Source: Atopobium sp. oral taxon 810 str. F0209 (lineage in GTDB: Bacteria > Actinomycetota > Coriobacteriia > Coriobacteriales > Atopobiaceae). From it: a DNA stretch of 42,193 bases. The notes under the pieces are model-generated. The model was given only the letters and a program-made list of their open reading frames with translations, ran no database searches and was not told where the DNA came from. The stretch lies in NCBI RefSeq assembly GCF_000466405.1, contig NZ_KE952967.1, forward strand, positions 1-42,193. The letters run 5' to 3'. The position numbers were made by a program, and so were the translations under genes. This document shows, piece by piece, positions 17,834-25,925 of this stretch (position 1 is the stretch's first letter; each line of letters opens with the position of its first letter).

Positions 17834-17865
17834 AAAAAGAGTCATAGACATCAAGTCCATGACTC
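17834..17865 (-). terminator. Terminator of the PTS operon
   Basis: GAGTCATAGAC (17839-17849) pairs with GTCCATGACTC (17855-17865), one mismatch, 5-nt loop; on the minus strand it is followed by five T (17838-17834). It lies about 37 bp past the last gene of the operon. Confidence 0.85.
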
Positions 17866-17901
17866 CTCGTGAAACCTAATTTAAATGTGCGCACACTGAA
17901 C

Positions 17902-18879
17902 TTACTCGCTCACAACAGCATCCATCGTATACTTCATGTCACTACCCAATTGATACACATTATGTGTATAAACAAGAGTGCCAAAGAAATCCTTCTTACT
18001 GTCATACCAATCTGGATGTGCGATGATTAGCTCGCAGGTATCCAGCAAATATTGCAACGTTGCAGCATGTAAATCCCAAGTACCATGCCCAGGAAACACT
18101 CCCGATATTTTATCAAACCGAGGCTGCAGAATCATAAGCGCATCACGAAACGCGTTGACAGTGCAATACTCACCATGATCTGGATCTGCAGTTGGACCAA
18201 ATGCGCTAGTTACATCACCAATAAAAATACAACCAGTTTGATGGTCGAAAAACCCACTCTGTCCAGCCGTATGACCTGGCAAATGCACAGCCTCGACTAT
18301 ATAGCCTTGCCCCAAGTCGAATGTATCAGCATTTTTAAACGTGCAAATCTCGTACTCATGGAATGGAGGTAAATCTGCCACATCGAACCAAGTGTATTTA
18401 GGTTTACCTGCATCATCAAGCGCCCAGTCAGTAAAAAAGGTGGGTGTCATATTTTTCTTAAGTATCTGAGCGTCATTCTCGTGAATGAATACCTGATCAA
18501 AATAGTAATTTCCACCAATATGATCAATGTGATGATGTGTATTTACACATATTATTTCTTTGCCTTTAGCTAAATATTCAGCTAATGCACGTACATTTCC
18601 AATGCCATCATTTGTATCAATAAGCATCGCACGCTCAGGTCCCACAATTAAATAATTCCACATCTCACCAAATCCATTGCCATCTGAATAGATAGCCCAA
18701 CAATTATCACGAAATTGGTATGCTTCAGAATAGGGATTTATCTCAGGATAAAATTCTCTAAGCGAGCTGAACTCACGCAATACCTTAAGGAAAGACCAAC
18801 GTGATGGTTTTTCGTCCTCGGGAAAAAGGACACGGCTCTTTAGTTCGCTTTTAATGGGGCGAGGCGTCATATCAAGCAT
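17902..18879 (-). CDS. Metallo-beta-lactamase fold hydrolase
   Basis: 325 residues with a complete metallo-beta-lactamase core: 'NTHHHIDHIGG' gives H115, H117, D119, H120; downstream 'HLPGHTAGQSGFF', 'FIGDVTSAF' and 'GVFPGHGTWD' supply the remaining metal ligands. This is a two-metal hydrolase of unknown substrate, probably cytoplasmic. The start at 18879 is preferred because GGGAGGG lies five bases upstream; it overlaps the Nif3-like stop by eight bases, so it is translationally coupled. As the last gene of the PTS operon it may act on the imported sugar's phosphorylated product or a by-product, which is inference. No kinase, isomerase or glycosidase of a normal catabolic pathway is in the operon. 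Confidence 0.88.
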   Translation of the reverse strand: MLDMTPRPIKSELKSRVLFPEDEKPSRWSFLKVLREFSSLREFYPEINPYSEAYQFRDNCWAIYSDGNGFGEMWNYLIVGPERAMLIDTNDGIGNVRALAEYLAKGKEIICVNTHHHIDHIGGNYYFDQVFIHENDAQILKKNMTPTFFTDWALDDAGKPKYTWFDVADLPPFHEYEICTFKNADTFDLGQGYIVEAVHLPGHTAGQSGFFDHQTGCIFIGDVTSAFGPTADPDHGEYCTVNAFRDALMILQPRFDKISGVFPGHGTWDLHAATLQYLLDTCELIIAHPDWYDSKKDFFGTLVYTHNVYQLGSDMKYTMDAVVSE

Positions 18880-19747
18880 GGATGCCCTCCCTTGTAACAT
18901 ATTCATAAGTATCTGTCATGCCCACAAAGGTCACTGGTATATCGCTAGTCCCAAGCGCCGTGGGTAACCAAGTAACCATATATTCCATGCCAGGTTCCTC
19001 AAGGTTAAAATGACCCACAGTAATGGCACACTTACCCTGTCCAAGCATTCCCGCATCACGAATATACTCACAGGTCGTAAAATCAACAAATTCCATTGTT
19101 ATCAGTGCATCAATGCTGTGTGCATCTACATAGTTAATTTCGTTTGTATCATTAGGTGTGCCAAAAATGTGCATTGGTATATGAACACGCCTTATGCACG
19201 CATCAGCATCACCTGTGATGCGTGTACCATTAAGTCCAAGCTTCTGTACTAGCAACGTAGCAAGCTCACGCCCACTCATCTCTGGAATCTCAAACTCCAT
19301 AGGCATTGATGTATCACCTATGCGATACTCGAGCCATCCAAGTTTGGCGGCAAAGCCATAAAAAATTCCATCAACCAAGCTATCGTTACTATCAATAGGA
19401 ACTTTCGAGTGGATATAGTCGTGACAGCGCCACACTACACCACCCCATTTATCAAGTAGATTTTTCTTGCTAAGGTAAGTCGTATTTCCAGCAATAATAT
19501 CTTGATGATCACCATGATTCCAAAACAATGCCTCATGCGAAATGATGAGATTAGCACCAAGATTTTGCGCATTCCGAATAACATCAGCAGTAGGCCAAAT
19601 GCACGTTACGATACCAGTACATTCCTGATTTGTGCCACCATATAAGACCTTATCACGGGTGGTGGCATCATTAATTTTTTCACCAGTCTCATAATTGAGT
19701 CCACCACAGAATGCTTTAACGTGATCAATAACGTCTGAAATAATCAC
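18872..19747 (-). CDS. Nif3-like dinuclear metal centre protein
   Basis: 291 residues in the Nif3/DUF34 family (GTP cyclohydrolase 1 type 2/NIF3). 'GANLIISHEALFWNHGD' near 64-80 carries the family's H-E/H-P-type metal site, and 'AITVGHFNLEEPGMEYM' near 243-259 the C-terminal H...E pair. Members form hexamers with a two-metal centre and have unknown or debated activity. The GTG at 19747 overlaps the EIIA stop (GTGA), showing translational coupling. Its presence inside a sugar PTS operon is uncommon and suggests a dedicated hydrolytic step, together with the metallo-beta-lactamase protein that follows. Start codon choice is forced by the overlap. Confidence 0.85.
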   Translation of the reverse strand: MIISDVIDHVKAFCGGLNYETGEKINDATTRDKVLYGGTNQECTGIVTCIWPTADVIRNAQNLGANLIISHEALFWNHGDHQDIIAGNTTYLSKKNLLDKWGGVVWRCHDYIHSKVPIDSNDSLVDGIFYGFAAKLGWLEYRIGDTSMPMEFEIPEMSGRELATLLVQKLGLNGTRITGDADACIRRVHIPMHIFGTPNDTNEINYVDAHSIDALITMEFVDFTTCEYIRDAGMLGQGKCAITVGHFNLEEPGMEYMVTWLPTALGTSDIPVTFVGMTDTYEYVTREGIHA

Positions 19748-20145
19748 TCGTCATCTTCCCCTTCCTCAACAATCAGAGTGTTTATCAGCTGTATTGACTG
19801 CAAACAAGTATTAATCTCCTGTTGAATCAACTCATTACTTAGGGGTTCATCGGTAAGACACAGCTCAAGCGCTAGCGCAACATTAACCCCGGCAACTAGA
19901 AAAACATGTTCTCCTACATAAGGAACAAATGCCTGGTTAACACTTCCCTGCATAATGTCCGTAAGGATTAAAACTTCATCTGAGGGGTTGAAACTAGCAA
20001 AAAGATTTTCAACTGTATCGGTAAGTGGCATGTCGTCCATATAAGCACAAATGACATGCGGAATATTTTTGTTGCCCAAGAACTCAAGCGTATCGGCAAG
20101 CCCCTGAGCAAAACCGTGATGCGAAGCCAACACGATTTGTCTCAT
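19744..20145 (-). CDS. PTS mannose/fructose/sorbose family EIIA component
   Basis: 133 residues. 'IVLASHHGFAQGLADTLEFLG' at residues 4-24 is the EIIA-man start with the phosphorylated His (H10 in the HG pair, aligned by the family pattern). 'VLILTDIMQGSVNQAF' and 'LVAGVNVALALEL' follow as in ManX-type IIA domains. It accepts phosphate from HPr and passes it to EIIB in the cytoplasm. The ORF is open to 20214, but AAGGAA before 20145 and the start of homology fix the start there. It is a separate IIA, not fused to IIB. An acidic tail (EEGEDDE) ends it, overlapping the Nif3-like gene. Confidence 0.92.
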   Translation of the reverse strand: MRQIVLASHHGFAQGLADTLEFLGNKNIPHVICAYMDDMPLTDTVENLFASFNPSDEVLILTDIMQGSVNQAFVPYVGEHVFLVAGVNVALALELCLTDEPLSNELIQQEINTCLQSIQLINTLIVEEGEDDE

Positions 20146-20167
20146 GTTTTTCCTTCCGTAAACAAAC

Positions 20168-20202
20168 ATATGCGGCCAGCAGCACTTCAGCCAGCCGCAT
20201 AT
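20168..20202 (-). promoter_or_regulatory. Hairpin between EIID and EIIA genes
   Basis: ATATGCGGC (20168-20176) and GCCGCATAT (20194-20202) are perfect complements around a 17-nt loop in the only sizeable gap (69 bp) inside the operon. On the minus strand it is followed by GTTTGTTT, a poor T-tract. It could be a partial terminator, an RNA processing site or a 3'-end stabiliser setting a different EIIA level. Confidence 0.5.
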
Positions 20203-20214
20203 AAAAAGGGGCAA

Positions 20215-21093
20215 CTAAGCTAAGATGCCAAACGCAGAGCAAATACAACTTACAACAATGATACCGAGAATAATCCAGTTGAGCTTAACACCCTTTTTGA
20301 TAAGGCGGTAAACAACAAACGCAGTGATAACGCCTAGGAGATTGGGGAAAATCGCGTCTAATACACCTTCCTGCACGCCTAGCGAAATTTCACCGAAATG
20401 AAATGCAAGTGGTGTTGAAATTTTTACTGCGGAGAAAATCAGTGAGCCTACAACTGTGAGACCAAGAATGGACGCCGCATCGGTAAGTATGGAGATCCTA
20501 TCAGCAAGACCAGTAATGAGCTGAGCGCCCGCAGCATAGCCCTGCGCGTAATTTTGCCAACGCCAAGCAAGAATTGCCATCCAAAGAGCCATCCACAATA
20601 AGATGCCAACAGGGTTGCCCTCCATAGCCATATAACCCGCAATGGAACCCAAGATTGTCATTGGAAGAATCCAGATAAATACGTCACCTATACCGGAGAG
20701 CGGACCCATTAATCCGACTTTTAAGTCGTTCTCGGCTTCCATACCAGCTAAGTGCCCTTTGTCCTCTATAGCTAGCCCAGCGCCAAGCAAAAGACCTGAC
20801 ACAGGAGGAGTGGCGTTAAAGACACAGTCAAGTTGATTGAGCATGGCAGTATGAAATGCCTCTTTGTCACCACCATAAATCTTGCGAAGCGCATAATATG
20901 CAGCAAACGCAGCACAAGGTGCATTCTGTGTGGCATATGCGTAAGATACAGTATCCATAAGCCACATGCGGCGACTGCAAATCTTTAGATCGTCTTTAGT
21001 CAAAACAGGCTCATATGATCCGTCGGGAAGCGGCTGTGGGACTGGAGCTTCATCGAAATCTTTAAAATCTGCGGGCTTGAAGAAATTACTCAT
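20215..21093 (-). CDS. PTS mannose family EIID membrane component
   Basis: 292 residues from MSNFFKPADF. It shows the EIID pattern 'WLMDTVSYAYATQNAPCAAF', 'AFHTAMLNQLDCVFNATPPV', 'VGLMGPLSGIGDVFIWI' and C-terminal hydrophobic helices. With EIIC it forms the sugar channel of the mannose-type PTS. The start at 21093 overlaps the EIIC stop by eight bases (ATGAGTAA), showing coupling. The ORF upstream to 21168 lies inside EIIC and is rejected. The sequence is complete; substrate specificity cannot be told. Confidence 0.93.
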   Translation of the reverse strand: MSNFFKPADFKDFDEAPVPQPLPDGSYEPVLTKDDLKICSRRMWLMDTVSYAYATQNAPCAAFAAYYALRKIYGGDKEAFHTAMLNQLDCVFNATPPVSGLLLGAGLAIEDKGHLAGMEAENDLKVGLMGPLSGIGDVFIWILPMTILGSIAGYMAMEGNPVGILLWMALWMAILAWRWQNYAQGYAAGAQLITGLADRISILTDAASILGLTVVGSLIFSAVKISTPLAFHFGEISLGVQEGVLDAIFPNLLGVITAFVVYRLIKKGVKLNWIILGIIVVSCICSAFGILA

Positions 21094-21874
21094 CTTCGAG
21101 CTCACCCCCATTCTGAACGACATCAGCAGCAATAAAGCTCTTATCGGACTTAAGGCGGAAATACTCAATAGCTACGACAGCACCGAGCAGAGCAATGGGA
21201 AGTACACCGAGATTTAGATAGGCGGCCAAAACATAGCCAGCGATTAGAAATGCATAGAACTTATTGACGGGCATAAAGGTAAGGAGCATCGCGAAACCGG
21301 TAACAGGCAAAATACCCGCGGCGATAGTAAGGCCACCTGTAAACCAAGCTGGCATAATTGCAAGCACAGAATCAATAGCGGCTTGACCAAAGGCAAGCAC
21401 AATTGCCATAGGCAGAGCACCTTGCAAGAATAGATAAATGTGAGAAAGGAAGAAAGAGCGGAGCATCTTGTTGTATTCACCCGCAATCGCATGTTTACGG
21501 ATGACGGAGAACACCCAAGAATTGTAAATCTTAAAAATAACATCAAGCTGAACATATAGCATCGCTACGGCAACGCCCACAGCAAGACCTACTGATACGT
21601 CACTACTTCCTGTAATACAGGCGAGCACAGTTGCTACCATGCCAGCCATGCCGTAATCAGGAGCAGAAGATCCACCAAGACCTGCTGCGCCCATTGACAT
21701 CAGCTGGATAGTACCTCCTACAATGAGTCCAGTATTGGGATCTCCGAGGACAATACCCACCAGCCAGCACATAAGAGCATGTTGGAATGGGAACAGCTGT
21801 GTGGAGTACTGGTCCATAGCACGGAAGCCAGCTAAGAACACAATCAGGATAAATTGAAAAACATTTACTTCCAT
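21086..21874 (-). CDS. PTS mannose family EIIC membrane component
   Basis: 262 residues, polytopic, starting MEVNVFQFILIVFLAGFRAMD. 'GDPNTGLIVGGTIQLMSMGAAG' (about 45-66) is the conserved EIIC loop, and 'VGLAVGVAVAMLYVQLD' and 'AGYVLAAYLNLGVLPIALLG' are membrane segments. It pairs with EIID to move sugar. The start has GGAAGG about ten bases upstream and lies 15 bp after EIIB. The gene order IIB-IIC-IID-IIA differs from manXYZ-type fused systems and fits separate-subunit PTS operons controlled by LevR-like activators. Confidence 0.93.
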   Translation of the reverse strand: MEVNVFQFILIVFLAGFRAMDQYSTQLFPFQHALMCWLVGIVLGDPNTGLIVGGTIQLMSMGAAGLGGSSAPDYGMAGMVATVLACITGSSDVSVGLAVGVAVAMLYVQLDVIFKIYNSWVFSVIRKHAIAGEYNKMLRSFFLSHIYLFLQGALPMAIVLAFGQAAIDSVLAIMPAWFTGGLTIAAGILPVTGFAMLLTFMPVNKFYAFLIAGYVLAAYLNLGVLPIALLGAVVAIEYFRLKSDKSFIAADVVQNGGELEDE

Positions 21875-21889
21875 GATTACCGCCCTTCC

Positions 21890-22378
21890 TTATATCGAAA
21901 TATATTCAGAGATAGGTACTGACTTGTCGGTTGTCATATAACGAACTTCAACTTTGACACCTGCCTCGACAATTTTTTTATAAATTGGGACTTCCTCCTC
22001 ACGGATAAATGCTCTTCTACCTGCCTTATAGCCAGGCGTCCCTTCGGGAGGAAGTTCAGTTAAACCAAGCGTGAGAACAGGAATCTTTTGACCTTGTTCA
22101 ACTAAATCCAGAAAGGTCTGAGGGTCACGCGCAATTACAAAAACCGTATGATCGTCATACTTTCCATTTTTGAAATTGTTGTACGCCACCTCGTGTGTAA
22201 TGATTGAGAGAGCCTGACCAGAAGGCTTGGACATCTTCATAGCGGTCTTACGCACCGGATCGTTTGCAGTTGCGTCATCGATAATCATGGTTCTCTGCGT
22301 GGCATAAGTGGGACACCAAAAACCTTGGACAATGCCATGCAAAAGGCGATAATCGATTCTTCCAGCCACAATGCTCAT
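21890..22378 (-). CDS. PTS mannose family EIIB component
   Basis: 162 residues. 'RIDYRLLHGIVQGFW' (7-21) is the EIIB-man signature with the phosphorylated H14. It takes phosphate from EIIA and phosphorylates the sugar as it emerges from the EIIC/EIID channel. The ORF is open to 22585, but AAAGGAG seven bases before 22378 and the start of homology fix the start. As first gene of the operon it lies about 50 bp behind the -24/-12 type promoter. Sequence is complete to 'ISEYISI'. Confidence 0.93.
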   Translation of the reverse strand: MSIVAGRIDYRLLHGIVQGFWCPTYATQRTMIIDDATANDPVRKTAMKMSKPSGQALSIITHEVAYNNFKNGKYDDHTVFVIARDPQTFLDLVEQGQKIPVLTLGLTELPPEGTPGYKAGRRAFIREEEVPIYKKIVEAGVKVEVRYMTTDKSVPISEYISI

Positions 22379-22440
22379 GTCTCGACTCCTTTCTGTCGAC
22401 CTATCTATACAGCTTGGACAGACCTCATTCGCTGGCGCCG

Positions 22441-22456
22441 TGCACGTAAGGTGCCG
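22441..22456 (-). promoter_or_regulatory. Sigma54-like -24/-12 promoter of the PTS operon
   Basis: On the minus strand 22456-22441 reads CGGCACCTTACGTGCA against the consensus TGGCACNNNNNTTGCW: both GG and GC are present at the exact spacing and only positions 1 and 12 differ. Transcription would start near 22429, about 50 bp before the EIIB start. Mannose-type PTS operons with a LevR-type activator normally use this promoter class. Confidence 0.65.
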
Positions 22457-22535
22457 TTCAAATTTAAGACCAGGGTACAGATCTGTTACCTGCGGAAGCT
22501 TCACAAAAAGTGATTGCGCCACAAGCAACGTTCTG

Positions 22536-22599
22536 TCGACACTTGGAAATGAACTTATGAAAGAATTACTTGCTAAAATCGACACAGGAGTTCGACACT
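22536..22599 (-). promoter_or_regulatory. Three TCGACAC boxes upstream of the PTS promoter
   Basis: TCGACAC occurs at 22536-22542, 22580-22586 and 22593-22599, the last two spaced 13 bp apart. They lie 80-158 bp upstream (minus strand) of the -24/-12 element, the usual place for an activator's enhancer sites, and between the promoter and the activator gene. Binding by the LevR-type protein is inference. Confidence 0.45.
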
Positions 22600-22644
22600 A
22601 TGAAAACGCTAACAGATTTGTCGCTTTTTCTATTTTATGTATAT

Positions 22645-25392
22645 CTACTCATCTTCGAGAGTAACTTCCAACTCACAAGTCACATCGCCATGCTCAAGAG
22701 TGTCTAGCGTAAGCATGTGGTGTACATAAGCAATCTCAGATACAGGGATCTCCACTTTATAGCGACGACACATATCGTGGAAAGCGGTATAGAACCAATC
22801 GATAAACTCGTGATTTTTTTGCTCAAAGCTTTTCTCGTCAGGATAGGTGTTCACAAAACTCTTAGTAACTAAACGTTCGATAAGGCCACACAGATGCACA
22901 TATACCGCAATTCTTCTGCGGTCATCAATCATGATACCTGACAATCTTGAGAGCTCTCTCATCGCATGGTCAGCTTCAAGGTAGAGCATCTCTGGATTAA
23001 GTATCGTAATTGATTCTGCAGCACTTCGTAATGTAAGATTTCGCAATAGACGAGAGTGAAAATCGTCCATTTCTTTAGAACTCAATACTTTAGATAAAAC
23101 ACGATCTAAATCTTCAGATGACCCAGAATACAGAATGTCTTCTAAGGGGATAAAGGGTACTTGTAAAATCCCTGGATTCATAGTGCCGACTAGCGCATGC
23201 ACACGATGAGCGTTAAATACTGCTGCTTGGTCTCCGCTACGTACAAGCTCATCATAGTCGCACGTAATCAAATTTACAGGTAGCTCTTCAGGGAGACTAT
23301 CTTGGACAAGTTTCCTAATATTATCGGCAGCACGGCTGCCAGCTTCAGAACAAAATGCAATCACATCATCCTTTTCGGATGAGCAGATTACATGATATGT
23401 TGGCCAACAAAGCTCAAGACTTTGATCTAAGAACTCTTGAAAGTCCCTATCTGATGACAACGCATTACCAACTCCAAGTGCCAAGCTAGTCGAGACGTTG
23501 TTAAATACGTACATGCTGCCCCTAAAGTCACGCGTTATAGCAGCACTTACCTGCTCGAGAGACCCCATATCCACCAAAATCACCACGCGGTCGCAAAAAG
23601 AAAAGCGTTCTAAAAGACGTGAAAGAGGTGTAATAATGTCTTTGATTTCTTGGTCATACGTCATATCAATAGCTTCAAAGACCCGTTTATGCAGAATCCT
23701 GTTTGCTGCATCGGCAATACTTGTCGCCGTAGCATACCCATGACAAATAACTACACCTAAAGAATCCCTCTTTGTTGGATTGGTGCCAATTGCTTCGATG
23801 ACCTCAATTTCAAGCATTACTTTGGTAAGTTCGTCAAGTTCAGTCCCCAAAATAGTTCGTACCCGGGCTGAAATTTGAGCTATGACAACAGTCGCAATCT
23901 GAGAGTCACGTGTAAATATGGATGCTAAATCACACAACTCATCATGATATTTTCGGCGCCACAGCGTCAACAGGTCCCCACCCCACAACTGCATTACCAG
24001 AGCCTGCGAAAGCAATCGTGTAACCTTGCGACTCAATTCAATTCCATACTCCTCATTGACCTGCTCGATAACTGGGGTAAGAATACGTTCGTAAGAGGCT
24101 ATTCGAGGGTTCACGATTACGTCATCAAAGTTACGAAGATCTTGGCTAGCATGAAGCTCCTCAATACAAGCAATCGTCAATTCATCAAACGTAATGGTGC
24201 CCGCTTTAAAATCGTCATAGGAATCAACCATTTGTTGAAAGAACTGCATCGATTGTTCGGCAGGATCAAGTGATGCAAGGTTGTTGTCAGAAACCAACTG
24301 GTCATCATCTGGAAGAGACGTATTGGCGGTCAAGATATTGGTTGGCAAATTATATACGTGTATCACCAGATTGTCTGCATCACGGTTGAGATATGCCTCT
24401 GCACAACAACTGGTTACAGTTGTTCTCAAGCCATTAATATTCTCGTCAAAGTTTGCAGCCGTGAGCGCACGAAGAGCACCCCTACTAATAGCAATATCCG
24501 CCGCAATTCGTTGGCCTTCGATACGCAAATAATGCATAACAAGAGCCATACGTTCGCATTCTCCTCGCTCTGCATAAGAAGGAAGCGACACGATGACAGG
24601 TACGAGATGTGAAATTGCTGAAAGAATTTTATTGCTTAGCGAACGCGAGCTTCCCAAAATGAAACGTGTGGGAGGCACACTGCCAACCTTAGACTGAACA
24701 ACTATACGATCCTCTGTCATATAACCAAGTAGTTGCTCGTTTACCGCTTGCGAAAGGTGGTCTACGCGCTCAATGTACACCACGCCACCCGCGGCTTGTT
24801 GTACGGCTCCCATTCGTTCCGACGTACCAAAAATATCAGCCATTATTGTGGAGTCATTATCGTCATACCGTGAACAATCCACTACCACAAAACGCGCACT
24901 ACGCGGAAGAATTCCACTATTAATTCCATACTCATAGGTAAGACGTGCTAAAAACGCCTTGCCAGTGCCATGAGCTCCCACAAGCAAAGCAGGAAGACCA
25001 CTAGGAGGATAGCTGATGGCACTTCGAAGCTGTTCAATGCATACGCTAAGTGAAAGATCTCGACCAATCGCCTTCTCAAAGTCATGACGCTCAGGAACAC
25101 CAGACTCTTCTAGCAACTCTTGCATTGAACTATATTCCATATATTTGATAGATGCCTGAAGATAACGTTCAAGACCACGTCGATGTAAATATAAAACGGG
25201 ACGAGAGTTAATTTTAACTACCAGTCGATCACGTACAAGCTCGTTGAGATACTGACTCGCAAGATTGCGACTAATGTGGCATTGTCCGGCAATCCTATTT
25301 GTCGTAAAGACATCGGTACTTTCAGGATTTAGATTACGTGTGGCCTTTTCAATGTACCAAAGGACCTCACTTTTTGTTTCCGGCATGCCCAT
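22645..25392 (-). CDS. LevR-type PTS-regulated transcriptional activator with degenerate AAA+ domain
   Basis: 915 residues. N-terminal winged HTH (about 25-75), AAA+ domain (about 100-345), PRD (about 430-535), an EIIA-like domain with 'VVICHGYATATSIADAANRI' whose H551 is the likely phosphorylation site, and a C-terminal PRD (about 800-905). Such proteins open sigma54 polymerase complexes at PTS promoters and are tuned by HPr/EII phosphorylation. Walker A is present (GAHGTGKA, 139-146), but the region that should hold the GAFTGA sigma54-contact loop is shortened by about ten residues ('DIFGTSERMGAVQQAAGG'), and Walker B reads 'VVYIER' instead of hydrophobics followed by D-E. Its ATPase and sigma54 contact may therefore be altered or lost. 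It is transcribed in the same direction as, and just ahead of, the operon it should control. Confidence 0.9.
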   Translation of the reverse strand: MGMPETKSEVLWYIEKATRNLNPESTDVFTTNRIAGQCHISRNLASQYLNELVRDRLVVKINSRPVLYLHRRGLERYLQASIKYMEYSSMQELLEESGVPERHDFEKAIGRDLSLSVCIEQLRSAISYPPSGLPALLVGAHGTGKAFLARLTYEYGINSGILPRSARFVVVDCSRYDDNDSTIMADIFGTSERMGAVQQAAGGVVYIERVDHLSQAVNEQLLGYMTEDRIVVQSKVGSVPPTRFILGSSRSLSNKILSAISHLVPVIVSLPSYAERGECERMALVMHYLRIEGQRIAADIAISRGALRALTAANFDENINGLRTTVTSCCAEAYLNRDADNLVIHVYNLPTNILTANTSLPDDDQLVSDNNLASLDPAEQSMQFFQQMVDSYDDFKAGTITFDELTIACIEELHASQDLRNFDDVIVNPRIASYERILTPVIEQVNEEYGIELSRKVTRLLSQALVMQLWGGDLLTLWRRKYHDELCDLASIFTRDSQIATVVIAQISARVRTILGTELDELTKVMLEIEVIEAIGTNPTKRDSLGVVICHGYATATSIADAANRILHKRVFEAIDMTYDQEIKDIITPLSRLLERFSFCDRVVILVDMGSLEQVSAAITRDFRGSMYVFNNVSTSLALGVGNALSSDRDFQEFLDQSLELCWPTYHVICSSEKDDVIAFCSEAGSRAADNIRKLVQDSLPEELPVNLITCDYDELVRSGDQAAVFNAHRVHALVGTMNPGILQVPFIPLEDILYSGSSEDLDRVLSKVLSSKEMDDFHSRLLRNLTLRSAAESITILNPEMLYLEADHAMRELSRLSGIMIDDRRRIAVYVHLCGLIERLVTKSFVNTYPDEKSFEQKNHEFIDWFYTAFHDMCRRYKVEIPVSEIAYVHHMLTLDTLEHGDVTCELEVTLEDE

Positions 25393-25768
25393 CGTTTGGT
25401 CGTTCCTTCCGTTCCTTCCTTATTAATAGGGAAAAGACGAATCCGATCTAGAATAGAATCGTGACTCCATTCAAAGGTGCATAACAAGGTTTATATAATA
25501 CGTAAAGCAAATCTATTCACATAACGCAACAGTATTACCACAGCACATGCAATTGACTCATATAGATTGCGGTAAAGTTTAAGACTCGCTGTTCTTGTCG
25601 GTGACAATGCCACTAGATGTGCAATCTCAAAGACGATGAGCAGTGACCGATGCGCGCTTTGTCCCCCGGCATCGCACGTCGGGTATCCCCGTTCCCAAGC
25701 CGACTTCGATGGCGAACCCTGCTCACCGAGCAAAAATGTCAAGGAGAGACGAAGATTCCGAAGCGATG
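25393..25768. other. Non-coding stretch at the border of a GC-rich insert
   Basis: 25393-25490 holds the upstream region of the LevR-type gene, including a repeated GGAA motif (AACGGAAGGAAC twice). Base composition changes from AT-rich to clearly GC-rich at about 25640, and I take this as the left edge of the acquired segment carrying the next two genes. The long antisense frames here show no protein-like features. Confidence 0.5.
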
Positions 25769-25777
25769 TGCTATAGT
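25769..25777 (+). promoter_or_regulatory. Extended -10 promoter for the cyclodeaminase leader
   Basis: TGC followed by TATAGT (25772-25777) is an extended -10 element. The -35 region is poor. Transcription would begin near 25784, giving a leader of about 140 nt that contains the structured element. Confidence 0.5.
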
Positions 25778-25800
25778 ACGGCCAACCGAATAGTTGTGTC

Positions 25801-25897
25801 CTCGGAGACCCCGGTACTCCGAGCAAGGGCACCGAAGCCAACGTCTTGTTAGGGCAGTCGCGCATGCGGCTGAGAGACGCGGCTTCGGTGCCCTTTT
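25801..25897 (+). ncRNA. Structured leader RNA with terminator (candidate riboswitch/attenuator)
   Basis: Three stacked elements are readable. A hairpin CTCGGAG (25801-25807)/CTCCGAG (25817-25823). A perfect 13-bp stem GGGCACCGAAGCC (25827-25839)/GGCTTCGGTGCCC (25881-25893) followed by TTTT and CGTTTT. Inside it, CGTCT/AGACG, an internal loop (TGTTAGGG against AG) and a 7-bp stem CAGTCGC/GCGGCTG with a GCAT loop. The 13-bp stem with T-tract is an intrinsic terminator lying before the ribosome site, so transcription would stop unless the fold is changed. This is how riboswitches and attenuators act. I could not match it to a known class, and no leader peptide is evident. Confidence 0.6.
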
Positions 25898-25925
25898 CGT
25901 TTTCCGGGAAGGATTGGAGAGTGCA

